Below are positions 1 to 5,962 of a stretch of 6,678 bases of DNA, piece after piece. Location of the stretch: contig FR887182.1 in assembly GCA_000436735.1 (NCBI GenBank), forward strand, positions 1-6,678. Direction: 5' to 3'. Under the pieces are notes generated by a model that was given only the letters and a program-made list of their open reading frames with translations, was not told the DNA's origin and did no database searches. The translations under genes were made by a program, and so were the position numbers. Every line of letters starts with the position of its first letter. Position 1 is the stretch's first letter. Origin of the DNA: Firmicutes bacterium CAG:170. Its GTDB lineage: Bacteria > Bacillota > Clostridia > Oscillospirales > Oscillospiraceae.

Positions 1-3000
1 GTCCAGCTCCAAACCGGCTCGCCGTACTTGTGGCCGATGGCAGGCAGCGTTTCGGTCTTGGTATCGCCGCACATCGTGCATTTATAGGATGCAGAGCCGT
101 CGAGTGTACAGGTCGGCTCGTGGCGCAGCGCGGTATCCTCCGTCCAGCTATGGTCACCGGACTCGGTGGGGCAGTTCACATAATAGAAGTCGATGCGGTC
201 ATTTGCCTGAAGAAGGTATTTCCCAAGCGTGGCATAGGTCTCGGAGTCCAGCATGGGCATGCTGCCGTTGACGGTGAACATCCAGCCGGAGTAGGGGCCG
301 TGCGCCGGATCGCCGCTGCCAAGACGGCAGCCAGCGGCGTCGGTCACAGCGGTCACATAGCTGCCGCTGCCCTCGTAGGTGTAGCTGCTGGCGGTCAGTG
401 CAGACTCCAGCGCGTCCCAAGCGGTCTTGTAGGCATTGCTCTTGCAGGTGTAGGAGGCGGCCGTCAGGTCGGTGAAGTCCGGCGCGAAGGTGCTGCCGGT
501 AACATTGACAGTGACGGTGATATCCTGAATGGACGGATCCTCAATGCCAGTGGTGCCGATGACGGTGACGACCGTGCTCACTGGCTGCTTGTAGAACTGC
601 TTGAACTGCGCATAGGCAGGATCAGAGCCGAACTTCTCATAGTACTTGCCGTACTCGACGTAGGTGAGAACGCTGTCGATCTTGACGTGCGTGTTGTACC
701 GCGGCTTGGTGACAAGCAGCGTCTCGTGCGCGACCACGGAAGGAACGCTCGAACGGAAACAGCGGTACTGCTGGGAATCGTACCAGCCGTCGATGTCGTC
801 CACCTTCACGCCCGTCCACTGAGACTCTGCCGACGTGCGGATGAACTTGTAGCCATTGCCGTCCGGAACGATCTCCATGAAGGGCCAGAGATTGCCGGTG
901 ACGAAGCTGTGGTCCGTATTGGCCTTCCGGATACCCTCCCAGTAGACATCCTCGGTGCAGACCTCCCGCATGAAGGCTGCGGCTGCGTCGATGTCGCTCT
1001 GGCTCATTGCCGGAACGGTGATGGGGATATCCTTGCTGGCGAGTACCTGCATATTCGCATAGTCCTTGCCGGAGCCGCTGGGGCGGGAAAGGATCTTGAC
1101 GGTCAGCGTGACCTTTGCGTCTGTCTGGCCGGGCAGGGGACGGTAGACCCATGCGCGGGCGGCATTGGCATCGAGAGACTGCACGACCGATTCATTATTG
1201 CTGGTGATGAGGATGGGGGTGTACTTTCCGTCAAAGTCCGCACCATAGTTGGCGGCAAAAATCTCGCGCATATCCGAGGTGGTGGGGAAGTGGATGTCGG
1301 TGACGACTCTGTCTACGTCGATCGGGTCGCCAGTCGCGGGAACATAGAGCGCGCCGAAGGGCTCTTCCTTGCCGCCGGCCAGCCAAAGCTCCAGAGCCTC
1401 CTGATAGTCGATGGCCTTCTGTGTGCCCTTGACCTTGACGGTGTAGGTGAAGTAGACCTTCAAATCGTCGCGGCCGCTGTAGGTCAGCGCAGCGGTAAGC
1501 GTTACGTCCGTATCCGTTTTCGGACGGCTGACCTTCACGGTGTAGGGTGCGAAGAGCTTGGAATTGTTATTGCTGATGCCGATGATAGAGGTATTCGAGG
1601 ACTTCCATGTGACCTCTGCCCATAGATGCAGGTCACTGGAGGAATTGTAATCCACGGTGCTCTCGTCTACACCCTCCTTCACCATGTAGTGAGGGACGGA
1701 GGTGAGCGTTGTGCTGTCGTTCAGCTCCTGCGGAATGACGATGCGGCGGCCCTGTGTGCGGAGCGCTTCGAGCGCCTTGTCCTCGTCCAGACCGAGAATG
1801 ACGGTGGCGTCCTGCACCTCATCGGTGTAGCCGTTGCAGGTCAGAAGCAGCGTCGCGCGGCAATAGAGGCTGGATGCGGAGGTGCTGCCGTTGTCGTTCC
1901 ACTTGTAATGCAGCGTGCCGTCCAGATCGATGCCGGCGCGGGCGTCGGTGAACAGATCCTTCTGCGTGACCGCGCTCTTCATGGCGACGGTGACGCCCTC
2001 CACATTACCAGCGGTCAGACGGGCCTGCGCCATGGTCAGAAGGTTTTTGTCCGTTTTGAAGCTGGGCTGATAGGTCTTCTCAAGAAGCTTCTTTGCGGCG
2101 TCCAGCTTTTCACGGGCAGCCGCTTCCGCATCGGACATGTTCTTGGTCCAGCAGGCGTAGAGATCGAAGTGTTCTCCGTCCTCGCTGCCGTCCACATAGT
2201 CGTCTTCCCAATCGTCCCACTCGCCGTCGCTCCATGCGCGGAGAAGCTCCGCGCCGTCGGCATATTCCACCTTGCCATAGATGCTGGCGCTGGTGGACCA
2301 GCCCGCGAACGTGTAGCCTTCGCGCATCAGCGTGCAGGCGGAAAGGTGGATCTTCTGATCGAAGGGCGCGCGCTGATCATCCATGCTTCCCGTCACGCCG
2401 CTGTCAACGGTGCGGGCGTGGTAGCAGATGATGTAGCTGCGGCTGTACCACTGGGCCTTGAGCGTCACGCCGCTTTCACGGTAGGCGCTGAAGTCGTAGG
2501 AGGCCGTCACGCGGTCGCCAAGCGTGCCGTCGGCCAGCACGATGTACCAGTCGTAATATTTCTGACCGGAGGGGAATTTGGCGCTCGAGAGTGTGGGGAG
2601 CGTCACATGACCGTCGGCGCCGATGGCGGCGTTCGGGATCGACTCCTGATAGCCGTTTCCGTCAAAATGGACGGGCAAGTCGGCCTGCACGGCCTCCCAG
2701 AGCGCGTAAAGCGTGGTGTCCGCCGTCAGTTCGACTGCCGCACCATCGTCATAGACCTTTTCGCCTGCGGCAGAAAGCGCCCATCCGGCGAAGCGGAAGT
2801 TTTCTCTCGTGAAGGTGTTGGCATTCAGAGTGCCCTTGCCCTCGGTCAGCGTCTGCGCGGCCATCGTACCCTCGCCGCCGTTTGCGTCAAAGGAGACGGT
2901 GACATCCTGCACGGGCTTATCGACCCAGTTGGCAATGAGGGTCATGCTGTCGCCGGGGATCTTCTCCGTGAAGTTATACGGCGTTTCCAGCGGATAGACC

Positions 3001-4319
3001 TTGTCACCGAAGCTGCCGTCGGCGTTCTTGACGTACCAGCCCTCGAAGTCCTTTCCGACCGGTACCTTGCCGATGTTCCAGGACTTGAACATATTCTCGG
3101 TCACGCTCTTGAGCTGGTTGTCGATCTGAGAGGTATACCATGTGTTGTTCGTGCCAAAGGCACCGGTATAGCCGTTGCCGTCAAAACTGACGCTAAGACG
3201 CTTGACCCAGCGGGCATAGAAGGTGACGGAGCCGTTATTTGCTTCCTCCTGCGTGGCACGGGCCATGGAGCGCACGATATACGGCTTGCCATAGGTGGCA
3301 TTCTTCTCTGTGATGGCCTCACCGCCCTCGGGGAACGTATACCAGCCGACAAATTTGTATTCCACGCCGTCCTGCGTGCGGGTCGGCTGCTCGGGAATGA
3401 CGTACTGGCTGCCGACGCTGCTGATCGTGTCGGCGATGGCCGGGGCGTCCGGATAACCCGCCTCAAAGTGCGTCGTCACATTCTGTCCAGCCCACTGCGC
3501 ATAGAGCGTGGTGTCCGCAGAGACGGCGATGCCTGCGCCGTCGGCATAGCTGTCGCCGCTGCCGTCCGCCGCAGTATTCCAGCCGAGAAACCTCACGTTT
3601 CCGCCGAACTCTGTGCCGGAGATCTTCATGGAATACACGTTGGTAAAAGCGTTGGCGTTCAGCGCCGTCGCCGTACCGGCGGGAACAGTCTGCGCAGCCA
3701 TCGCGCCGGAGACAGTGCCGCGGGTGCTGGATTGATTGGGGTCAAAGGAGACGGTCACGTCCTGCGCGGCAAGGTCGGTGCAGCGGATGTTCTTGAGCGT
3801 CATCTGGCAGGGCGTCCCGAAATCGTCCTCAGAGTAGAAATCAATCTTGAAAACGTCGCCCGCCTTTACATCCAGACTGTACGGGCTTTTCAGCTTGTTG
3901 CTGCTGGTTCCCTTGGCGATTGCAGTCCCGTTAAGACGCAACTCGGCGTAGCTGTAGGGAGAACGGGAATTGATGGAGAACAGATGCTTGAACCAGAAGG
4001 TGCAGCTTTTCTGGAAGGTGAACGTCAGGACGGCGTGCGTGTCGCCGAGCGTCTGGCTGCCGTTCTGATTGAAAACATTGACGCTGGTCCCGTTCTTGCC
4101 GGTGTTCCAGGTCGTGGTGTGATCCGCCGTGGAAAGCGGCGTCGAGGTCACGGTGAAATACTCGCCGAGGTTATTGGGCCGCGGCGTTTCCGTCGTGAAA
4201 TTCTGCGTAAAGATCGTCGCGTTGGGATCGAAGGTGTAGCTTGCTGCGAATACCTGCGCGGGCAGCAGGCTCAGCGCCATCACCAGCACAAGAAAGAGGG
4301 ATAGAATTCGCTTTTTCAT
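1..4319 (-). CDS. Giant secreted InlB-repeat protein with DUF4430 (transcobalamin-like) domain, 3' end outside window
   Basis: The frame is open from the ATG at 4319 to the window edge (1439 codons, no stop), so the C-terminus and any wall anchor are unseen. Residues 1-25 are a signal peptide: MKKR, a hydrophobic core, and cleavage after VFA. Residues 26-185 are a probably all-beta domain. Residues 186-726 hold six Listeria-Bacteroides (InlB-type) repeats, each ending in a Y/L-A-x-W motif. A short charged helix (about 727-750) follows. Residues about 850-1105 look like atrophied bacterial Ig domains (for example VTWKSSNTSII near 905). Residues 1265-1383 match DUF4430: it opens with QDITVTVNV, W1346 lies in SGWMFTVNG, and it ends DRIDFYYVNC. 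InterPro relates DUF4430 to the transcobalamin C-terminal domain. Residues 1388-1439 begin a Cys-containing module (C1404, C1414, C1417) common in clostridial surface proteins. The start is supported by AGGAAAGG 11 bases upstream. Exported and surface roles are clear; corrinoid binding is inference from DUF4430 plus the upstream riboswitch. Codons TTA, CTA and TCA are almost absent. Confidence 0.93.
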   Translation of the reverse strand, partial: MKKRILSLFLVLVMALSLLPAQVFAASYTFDPNATIFTQNFTTETPRPNNLGEYFTVTSTPLSTADHTTTWNTGKNGTSVNVFNQNGSQTLGDTHAVLTFTFQKSCTFWFKHLFSINSRSPYSYAELRLNGTAIAKGTSSNKLKSPYSLDVKAGDVFKIDFYSEDDFGTPCQMTLKNIRCTDLAAQDVTVSFDPNQSSTRGTVSGAMAAQTVPAGTATALNANAFTNVYSMKISGTEFGGNVRFLGWNTAADGSGDSYADGAGIAVSADTTLYAQWAGQNVTTHFEAGYPDAPAIADTISSVGSQYVIPEQPTRTQDGVEYKFVGWYTFPEGGEAITEKNATYGKPYIVRSMARATQEEANNGSVTFYARWVKRLSVSFDGNGYTGAFGTNNTWYTSQIDNQLKSVTENMFKSWNIGKVPVGKDFEGWYVKNADGSFGDKVYPLETPYNFTEKIPGDSMTLIANWVDKPVQDVTVSFDANGGEGTMAAQTLTEGKGTLNANTFTRENFRFAGWALSAAGEKVYDDGAAVELTADTTLYALWEAVQADLPVHFDGNGYQESIPNAAIGADGHVTLPTLSSAKFPSGQKYYDWYIVLADGTLGDRVTASYDFSAYRESGVTLKAQWYSRSYIICYHARTVDSGVTGSMDDQRAPFDQKIHLSACTLMREGYTFAGWSTSASIYGKVEYADGAELLRAWSDGEWDDWEDDYVDGSEDGEHFDLYACWTKNMSDAEAAAREKLDAAKKLLEKTYQPSFKTDKNLLTMAQARLTAGNVEGVTVAMKSAVTQKDLFTDARAGIDLDGTLHYKWNDNGSTSASSLYCRATLLLTCNGYTDEVQDATVILGLDEDKALEALRTQGRRIVIPQELNDSTTLTSVPHYMVKEGVDESTVDYNSSSDLHLWAEVTWKSSNTSIIGISNNNSKLFAPYTVKVSRPKTDTDVTLTAALTYSGRDDLKVYFTYTVKVKGTQKAIDYQEALELWLAGGKEEPFGALYVPATGDPIDVDRVVTDIHFPTTSDMREIFAANYGADFDGKYTPILITSNNESVVQSLDANAARAWVYRPLPGQTDAKVTLTVKILSRPSGSGKDYANMQVLASKDIPITVPAMSQSDIDAAAAFMREVCTEDVYWEGIRKANTDHSFVTGNLWPFMEIVPDGNGYKFIRTSAESQWTGVKVDDIDGWYDSQQYRCFRSSVPSVVAHETLLVTKPRYNTHVKIDSVLTYVEYGKYYEKFGSDPAYAQFKQFYKQPVSTVVTVIGTTGIEDPSIQDITVTVNVTGSTFAPDFTDLTAASYTCKSNAYKTAWDALESALTASSYTYEGSGSYVTAVTDAAGCRLGSGDPAHGPYSGWMFTVNGSMPMLDSETYATLGKYLLQANDRIDFYYVNCPTESGDHSWTEDTALRHEPTCTLDGSASYKCTMCGDTKTETLPAIGHKYGEPVWSW
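2142..3764 (-). repeat. Six tandem InlB/Flg_new-type protein repeats inside the giant secreted protein
   Basis: The repeats cover residues about 186-279, 280-373, 374-467, 468-543, 544-626 and 627-726. Each starts with a V-x-F-D/E-x-N/G-G-like strand, has a central F-x-G-W or similar turn, and ends at a conserved tryptophan (W276, W371, W465, W541, W624, W724). The first and fourth are the closest pair: both contain QDVTVSFD and A-AQT-x-L/V segments. The underlying DNA at 3741-3765 and 2886-2910 differs at only 2 of 25 positions, which suggests a fairly recent internal duplication or conversion. Such repeats form beta-grasp spacers that extend surface proteins away from the cell. Confidence 0.85.
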
Positions 4320-4330
4320 TTGGTGTGTTT

Positions 4331-4338
4331 CCTTTCCT
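4331..4338 (-). promoter_or_regulatory. Ribosome binding site of the giant secreted protein gene
   Basis: The minus strand reads AGGAAAGG, with 11 bases before the ATG at 4319. It fixes the start just ahead of a textbook signal peptide. I see no convincing -35/-10 pair between the preceding terminator hairpin and this site, so read-through from the upstream riboswitch promoter is the simplest source of the mRNA. Confidence 0.7.
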
Positions 4339-4417
4339 GAATTTGTATCTATCTGAAAGCCCGTTCGGGTAACTGCAGACGATCGGATCAGCGGTTACTT
4401 GGGCTGAATGCACACAG

Positions 4418-4464
4418 AAAAACGCCCAAGCGGGTCTCTGGGTTCCAGAAACTCACTTGGGCGT
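4418..4464 (-). terminator. Intrinsic terminator or attenuator between the DUF2292 gene and the giant gene
   Basis: On the minus strand ACGCCCAAG (4464-4456) pairs perfectly with CTTGGGCGT (4430-4422), followed by TTTTC. Inside the loop a second stem forms: GTTTCTGG with CCAGAGAC, eight pairs with one G-U, across a 3x3 internal loop. It lies about 40 bases after the DUF2292 stop. The plus strand has no T-run after the hairpin, so it works only in the minus direction. A second copy of GCCCAAG (4404-4398) downstream could pair with the same CTTGGGC, and TCGG/CCGA plus GGGC/GCCC upstream could occupy the left arm. Conditional read-through is therefore possible. Confidence 0.8.
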
Positions 4465-4502
4465 CGGTTCTTCCGATGGCCCGGCCTCACAGCCTGACGT
4501 AT

Positions 4503-4658
4503 TTATTTTTCCTCCAGCTTTTCGCTCCGGGTCGATTCCAGCTGAACGGGTACGCCGTTTCGCATGACGATGCGCATTTCTCCGTATTTCAACTGCCGCA
4601 GCTCCGCGATGATCCGCTTTTCTGCCTTTGTCAGCCGAGGCTCATTCTGCTGCTCCAT
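4503..4658 (-). CDS. Small DUF2292 (YezD-like) protein, 51 residues
   Basis: The protein opens MEQQNEPRLTKAEKRIIAEL and continues with the hallmark LKYGEMRIVMRNGVPVQLES, which matches the small DUF2292 family (COG5583, Bacillus YezD). Family members are usually 45-65 residues: an N-terminal helix, then a two-stranded segment around K-Y-G and the R-N-G-V-P-V-Q turn. Their biochemical function is not established. The ATG at 4658 was chosen because AGGAG lies 7 bases upstream (4666-4670). An in-frame ATG at 4727 exists, but its extension would be read through the riboswitch terminator. No signal peptide or membrane segment is visible, so the protein is likely cytoplasmic. It is the first gene after the cobalamin riboswitch terminator and is therefore its most direct target. 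The giant secreted protein gene follows 183 bases on. Confidence 0.88.
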   Translation of the reverse strand: MEQQNEPRLTKAEKRIIAELRQLKYGEMRIVMRNGVPVQLESTRSEKLEEK

Positions 4659-4663
4659 ATTGC

Positions 4664-4671
4664 AGCTCCTT
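4664..4671 (-). promoter_or_regulatory. Ribosome binding site of the DUF2292 gene
   Basis: The minus strand reads AAGGAGCT just before the ATG at 4658. It is a near-perfect Shine-Dalgarno sequence and decides the start in favour of the 51-residue form. It lies immediately after the terminator T-tract, so it is only transcribed when the riboswitch terminator is bypassed. Confidence 0.8.
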
Positions 4672-4685
4672 TCACCGTCCGATAC

Positions 4686-4723
4686 AAAACAAAAAGCCGT
4701 GCGCGCCGAATTTGGCCGCACGG
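4686..4723 (-). terminator. Riboswitch expression-platform terminator
   Basis: On the minus strand CCGTGCG (4723-4717) pairs with CGCACGG (4703-4697). GCC/GGC extend the stem past one bulged base, around loop AAATTC. CTTTTTGTTTT follows directly. The hairpin sits between the cobalamin aptamer and the DUF2292 ribosome binding site, which is the expected place for a transcriptional off-switch. Its left arm includes TGCGG, complementary to CCGCA (4761-4757), so an antiterminator pairing in the ligand-free state is possible (inference). Confidence 0.88.
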
Positions 4724-4756
4724 ACAAAAGCGTATAAAACGCCTATGCTGTTTGGC

Positions 4757-4891
4757 TGCGGTGATGGCGCAAGCACAGGACAGCGCTCAGCGTATCTGAC
4801 TGATCCCTCCGCAAGGAGGGCTTCACAGTGACCCACTCGTGGGGATTTGCACCCCGTTCCGCCTGCGGGACTCGGCCCGCGCGCACTATCC
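4757..4891 (-). promoter_or_regulatory. Cobalamin (B12) riboswitch aptamer with candidate P13 hairpin
   Basis: Conserved RF00174 elements appear in order on the minus strand. P1 pairs GGATA-GT-GCGC (4891-4881) with GCGC-TGTCC (4786-4778). A P2 hairpin GCGGG/CCCGC follows, then GGCGGAAC in place of the usual AGGGAA. The core GGGGTGCAAATCCCC matches the GGTGAAAATCC element, and GGGTCACTGTGAAG matches the CCACTGTGA element. A short hairpin CCTCC-TTGC-GGAGG and the B12 box CAGTCAGATACGC (4802-4790) complete it. Six bases after P1, TGCG-CCATCAC-CGCA (4771-4757) could be P13, whose loop normally kisses L5. The aptamer is compact, without the long P6-side insertion of class I members. The downstream terminator implies that B12 turns transcription off. 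The ligand form (adenosyl versus methyl or hydroxo) cannot be read safely by eye. Confidence 0.86.
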
Positions 4892-4920
4892 CTGATCCAA
4901 TTGTTTTGTTATCTGCTTGT

Positions 4921-4949
4921 ACTATAACAAATACCCTGCCGGAAATCAA
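4921..4949 (-). promoter_or_regulatory. Sigma-A-type promoter of the riboswitch transcript
   Basis: The minus strand has TTGATT (4949-4944), a 17-base spacer and TATAGT (4926-4921). A TG one base before the -10 makes it an extended -10. Transcription would start near 4914, about 20 bases ahead of the aptamer P1 stem. This spacing and strength suggest a real, fairly strong promoter driving riboswitch, DUF2292 and, by read-through, the giant secreted protein. Confidence 0.75.
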
Positions 4950-4980
4950 CCCTGCAAACGGAATTTTAACGCTGAGCGCA

Positions 4981-5151
4981 GCTCCGCCCGTGAAAACCGT
5001 GCGGCGGAGACTCGGCTGCCGTGACGAAAACGTCATGGGCATCCTCCAGGAAGAACACGCCCCGCCGCTGAGCGGCGAGGGTACGGCGGAGGATGCCGCC
5101 AGGCGCATCCAATCGCACATGAGCCTTTACATGACAGAGCGGTATGGCTGA
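4981..5151 (+). pseudogene. C-terminal remnant of an ABC transporter extracellular solute-binding protein
   Basis: The frame ends DENVMGILQEEHAPPL, then GEGTAEDAARRIQSHMSLYM, then TERYG and TGA. This is the typical ending of family-1 (sugar-type) lipoprotein solute-binding proteins, where a segment like xIIxEExxxxFxGxKTxEEAAxxIQxRxxxYLxE closes the second lobe. Only about 50 residues remain of a protein normally 420-550 long. Upstream the frame stays open but runs antisense into the riboswitch promoter and aptamer, so the rest has been lost or replaced. No start codon or ribosome binding site serves the fragment. The family call rests on this motif alone and is moderately sure. Confidence 0.6.
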
Positions 5152-5323
5152 CGCCCTATCCGGGATGCGGCAATTCCCGTTCCCAACGGTAATAGGTTGC
5201 TGCATGGATTTCCTCTTGTCTGCACCACGCACGCACTGACAGGCCGCTGCTCCGGCAATCCTGTATCCGTGCCGCCCACTCCTACAGCTTCGCACGACGT
5301 AAGCGTCAAACCTCCCCGCGTAT

Positions 5324-5378
5324 AAAAGGCCGCCATCTCAAGGAGAACTGTTGCTCACCGAGATGGCGGTCTTTTATT
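5324..5378. terminator. Strong bidirectional intrinsic terminator
   Basis: CCGCCATCTC (5330-5339) pairs perfectly with GAGATGGCGG (5360-5369). The stem continues outward through a G-T and a G-C pair into AAAA (5324-5327) against TTTT (5372-5375), giving about 16 pairs around a 20-base loop. The plus strand continues TTTTATTTA; the minus strand ends in GGCCTTTTATA. It separates the solute-binding protein remnant from the RCC1 remnant. The 172 bases between the remnant's stop and this hairpin (5152-5323) contain nothing I can identify. Confidence 0.85.
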
Positions 5379-5452
5379 TATGAGGCATATAGCATTCTTC
5401 CGGGGCATTTGCGGGAAGCAGCTTTTCAGCTTTACAACTTTCAGCTTCTGAT

Positions 5453-5626
5453 CGCAACTACTACGGTCAGTCGGATGTTTCCGAATGGACGGATACTGCG
5501 GCAATCAGCACCGAGTGGCCTCACACAGTCGGTCTGAAAGCAGACGGCACGGCGGTTGCCGTTGGCCACAATTAATACGGTCAATGCGACATTTCCGACT
5601 GGACGAATATCAAGCTCCCCAACTGA
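5453..5626 (+). pseudogene. C-terminal remnant of an RCC1-repeat (beta-propeller) protein with an internal stop
   Basis: The frame reads RNYYGQSDVSEWTDTAAIS, then a TVGLKADGTAVAVGHN segment, a TAA at about 5574-5576, then YGQCDISDWTNIKLPN and TGA. HTVGLKADGT-x-VAVG-x-N-x-YGQCDVSxW is the repeat unit of bacterial RCC1-like propellers. About one and a half repeats remain, and one codon between N and Y (normally E, D or Q) has become a stop. There is no start codon or ribosome binding site. The true terminal stop lies 8 bases before the ribosome binding site of the zinc-ribbon reading frame, so the two were probably neighbours in the intact locus. Confidence 0.75.
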
Positions 5627-5633
5627 CGAAGAA

Positions 5634-5640
5634 AGAAGGA
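5634..5640 (+). promoter_or_regulatory. Ribosome binding site of the zinc-ribbon reading frame
   Basis: AGAAGGA lies 7 bases before the ATG at 5648. It marks this as a genuine gene start, although the gene body is broken about 60 codons later. Confidence 0.6.
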
Positions 5641-5647
5641 CGAGAAG

Positions 5648-5962
5648 ATGGCAATTATCAAATGCAAAATGTGCGGCGGGAATATTGAGATCTCTGCGGG
5701 CAAGACCTTTGGGACGTGCGAATACTGCGGCAGCACGATGACGCTGCCGAAGACGGATGATGACCAGCGGTTGAGTCTGTTCAACCGCGGCACGCATCTG
5801 CGGCGCAACGGCGAGTTTGACAAGGCGGCGTCAAGATCTACGAGTACACGACCGGCTTTGTACATGCAAAGAGCTTCGTCTCCGACGACAAGGTCGCGAC
5901 CATCGGGACGGTCAATCTGGACTACCGCAGCCTGTTTTTGCATTTTGAAAACAATTCTCTAA
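5648..5962 (+). pseudogene. Zinc-ribbon protein N-terminus, broken after residue 60
   Basis: The start is intact, with a good ribosome binding site. The protein opens MAIIKCKMCGGNIEI and carries two Cys pairs, C6/C9 and C24/C27 (CKMCG, CEYCG), as expected for a treble-clef or rubredoxin-like zinc ribbon. The following LSLFNRGTHLRRNGEFDKA looks like the first TPR-like helix pair of a family of gut-clostridial zinc-ribbon/TPR proteins, which are normally several hundred residues long. After residue 60 (about 5827) the frame turns into a Ser/Arg/Thr-rich run ending at 5960-5962. That tail is not protein-like; it is the wrong-frame reading of a cardiolipin synthase fragment. A short protein of 104 residues could still be made, but it would lack the rest of the domain. 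Confidence 0.75.
5827..5956 (+). pseudogene. cls: Internal fragment of cardiolipin synthase (second HKD motif)
   Basis: Read in the frame of position 5827, the bases encode GVKIYEYTTGFVHAKSFVSD, then DKVATIGTVNLDYRSLFLHF and ENN. This is the C-terminal phospholipase D active-site motif of bacterial cardiolipin synthases: H-x-K-x4-D with the D at VSDD, then G-T-x-N-L-D-Y-R-S. Intact enzymes are about 480-520 residues, membrane-bound, and condense phosphatidylglycerol into cardiolipin. Only about 43 codons are present, with no start and no native C-terminus. The fragment is joined at both ends to unrelated coding sequence in other frames, so it cannot be functional. Confidence 0.85.

Noticed and set aside
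30..4304. Two very long plus-strand open frames (531 and 892 codons) that look like large genes
   Set aside because: They lie codon-in-register antisense to the giant minus-strand gene and stay open because it almost never uses TTA, CTA or TCA. Each frame ends exactly at a rare CTA codon of the real gene. The translated products match no family style, while the minus strand gives a signal peptide and clear domains.
4320..4421. A second riboswitch (for example c-di-GMP type) in the leader of the giant gene
   Set aside because: The leader can fold, but I found no conserved core of a known riboswitch class there; only a terminator and a competing GCCCAAG copy are supported.
4659..4727. Longer N-terminus for the DUF2292 gene from the ATG at 4727
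   Set aside because: The extra codons are read through the intrinsic terminator and its T-tract, do not resemble the family, and have no ribosome binding site; the ATG at 4658 has an ideal one.
5063..5077. Perfect GC palindrome CGCCGCT-G-AGCGGCG as a possible terminator or site
   Set aside because: It lies inside the solute-binding protein coding remnant, has no T-run, and is explained by GC-rich codons.
4743..5120. Minus-strand 125-codon open frame over the riboswitch
   Set aside because: It overlaps the promoter, the aptamer and the antisense of the solute-binding protein remnant, and its translation has no domain character.
5127..5336. Minus-strand 69-codon open frame between the remnants
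   Set aside because: It starts inside the bidirectional terminator stem, has no ribosome binding site and no recognisable motif.
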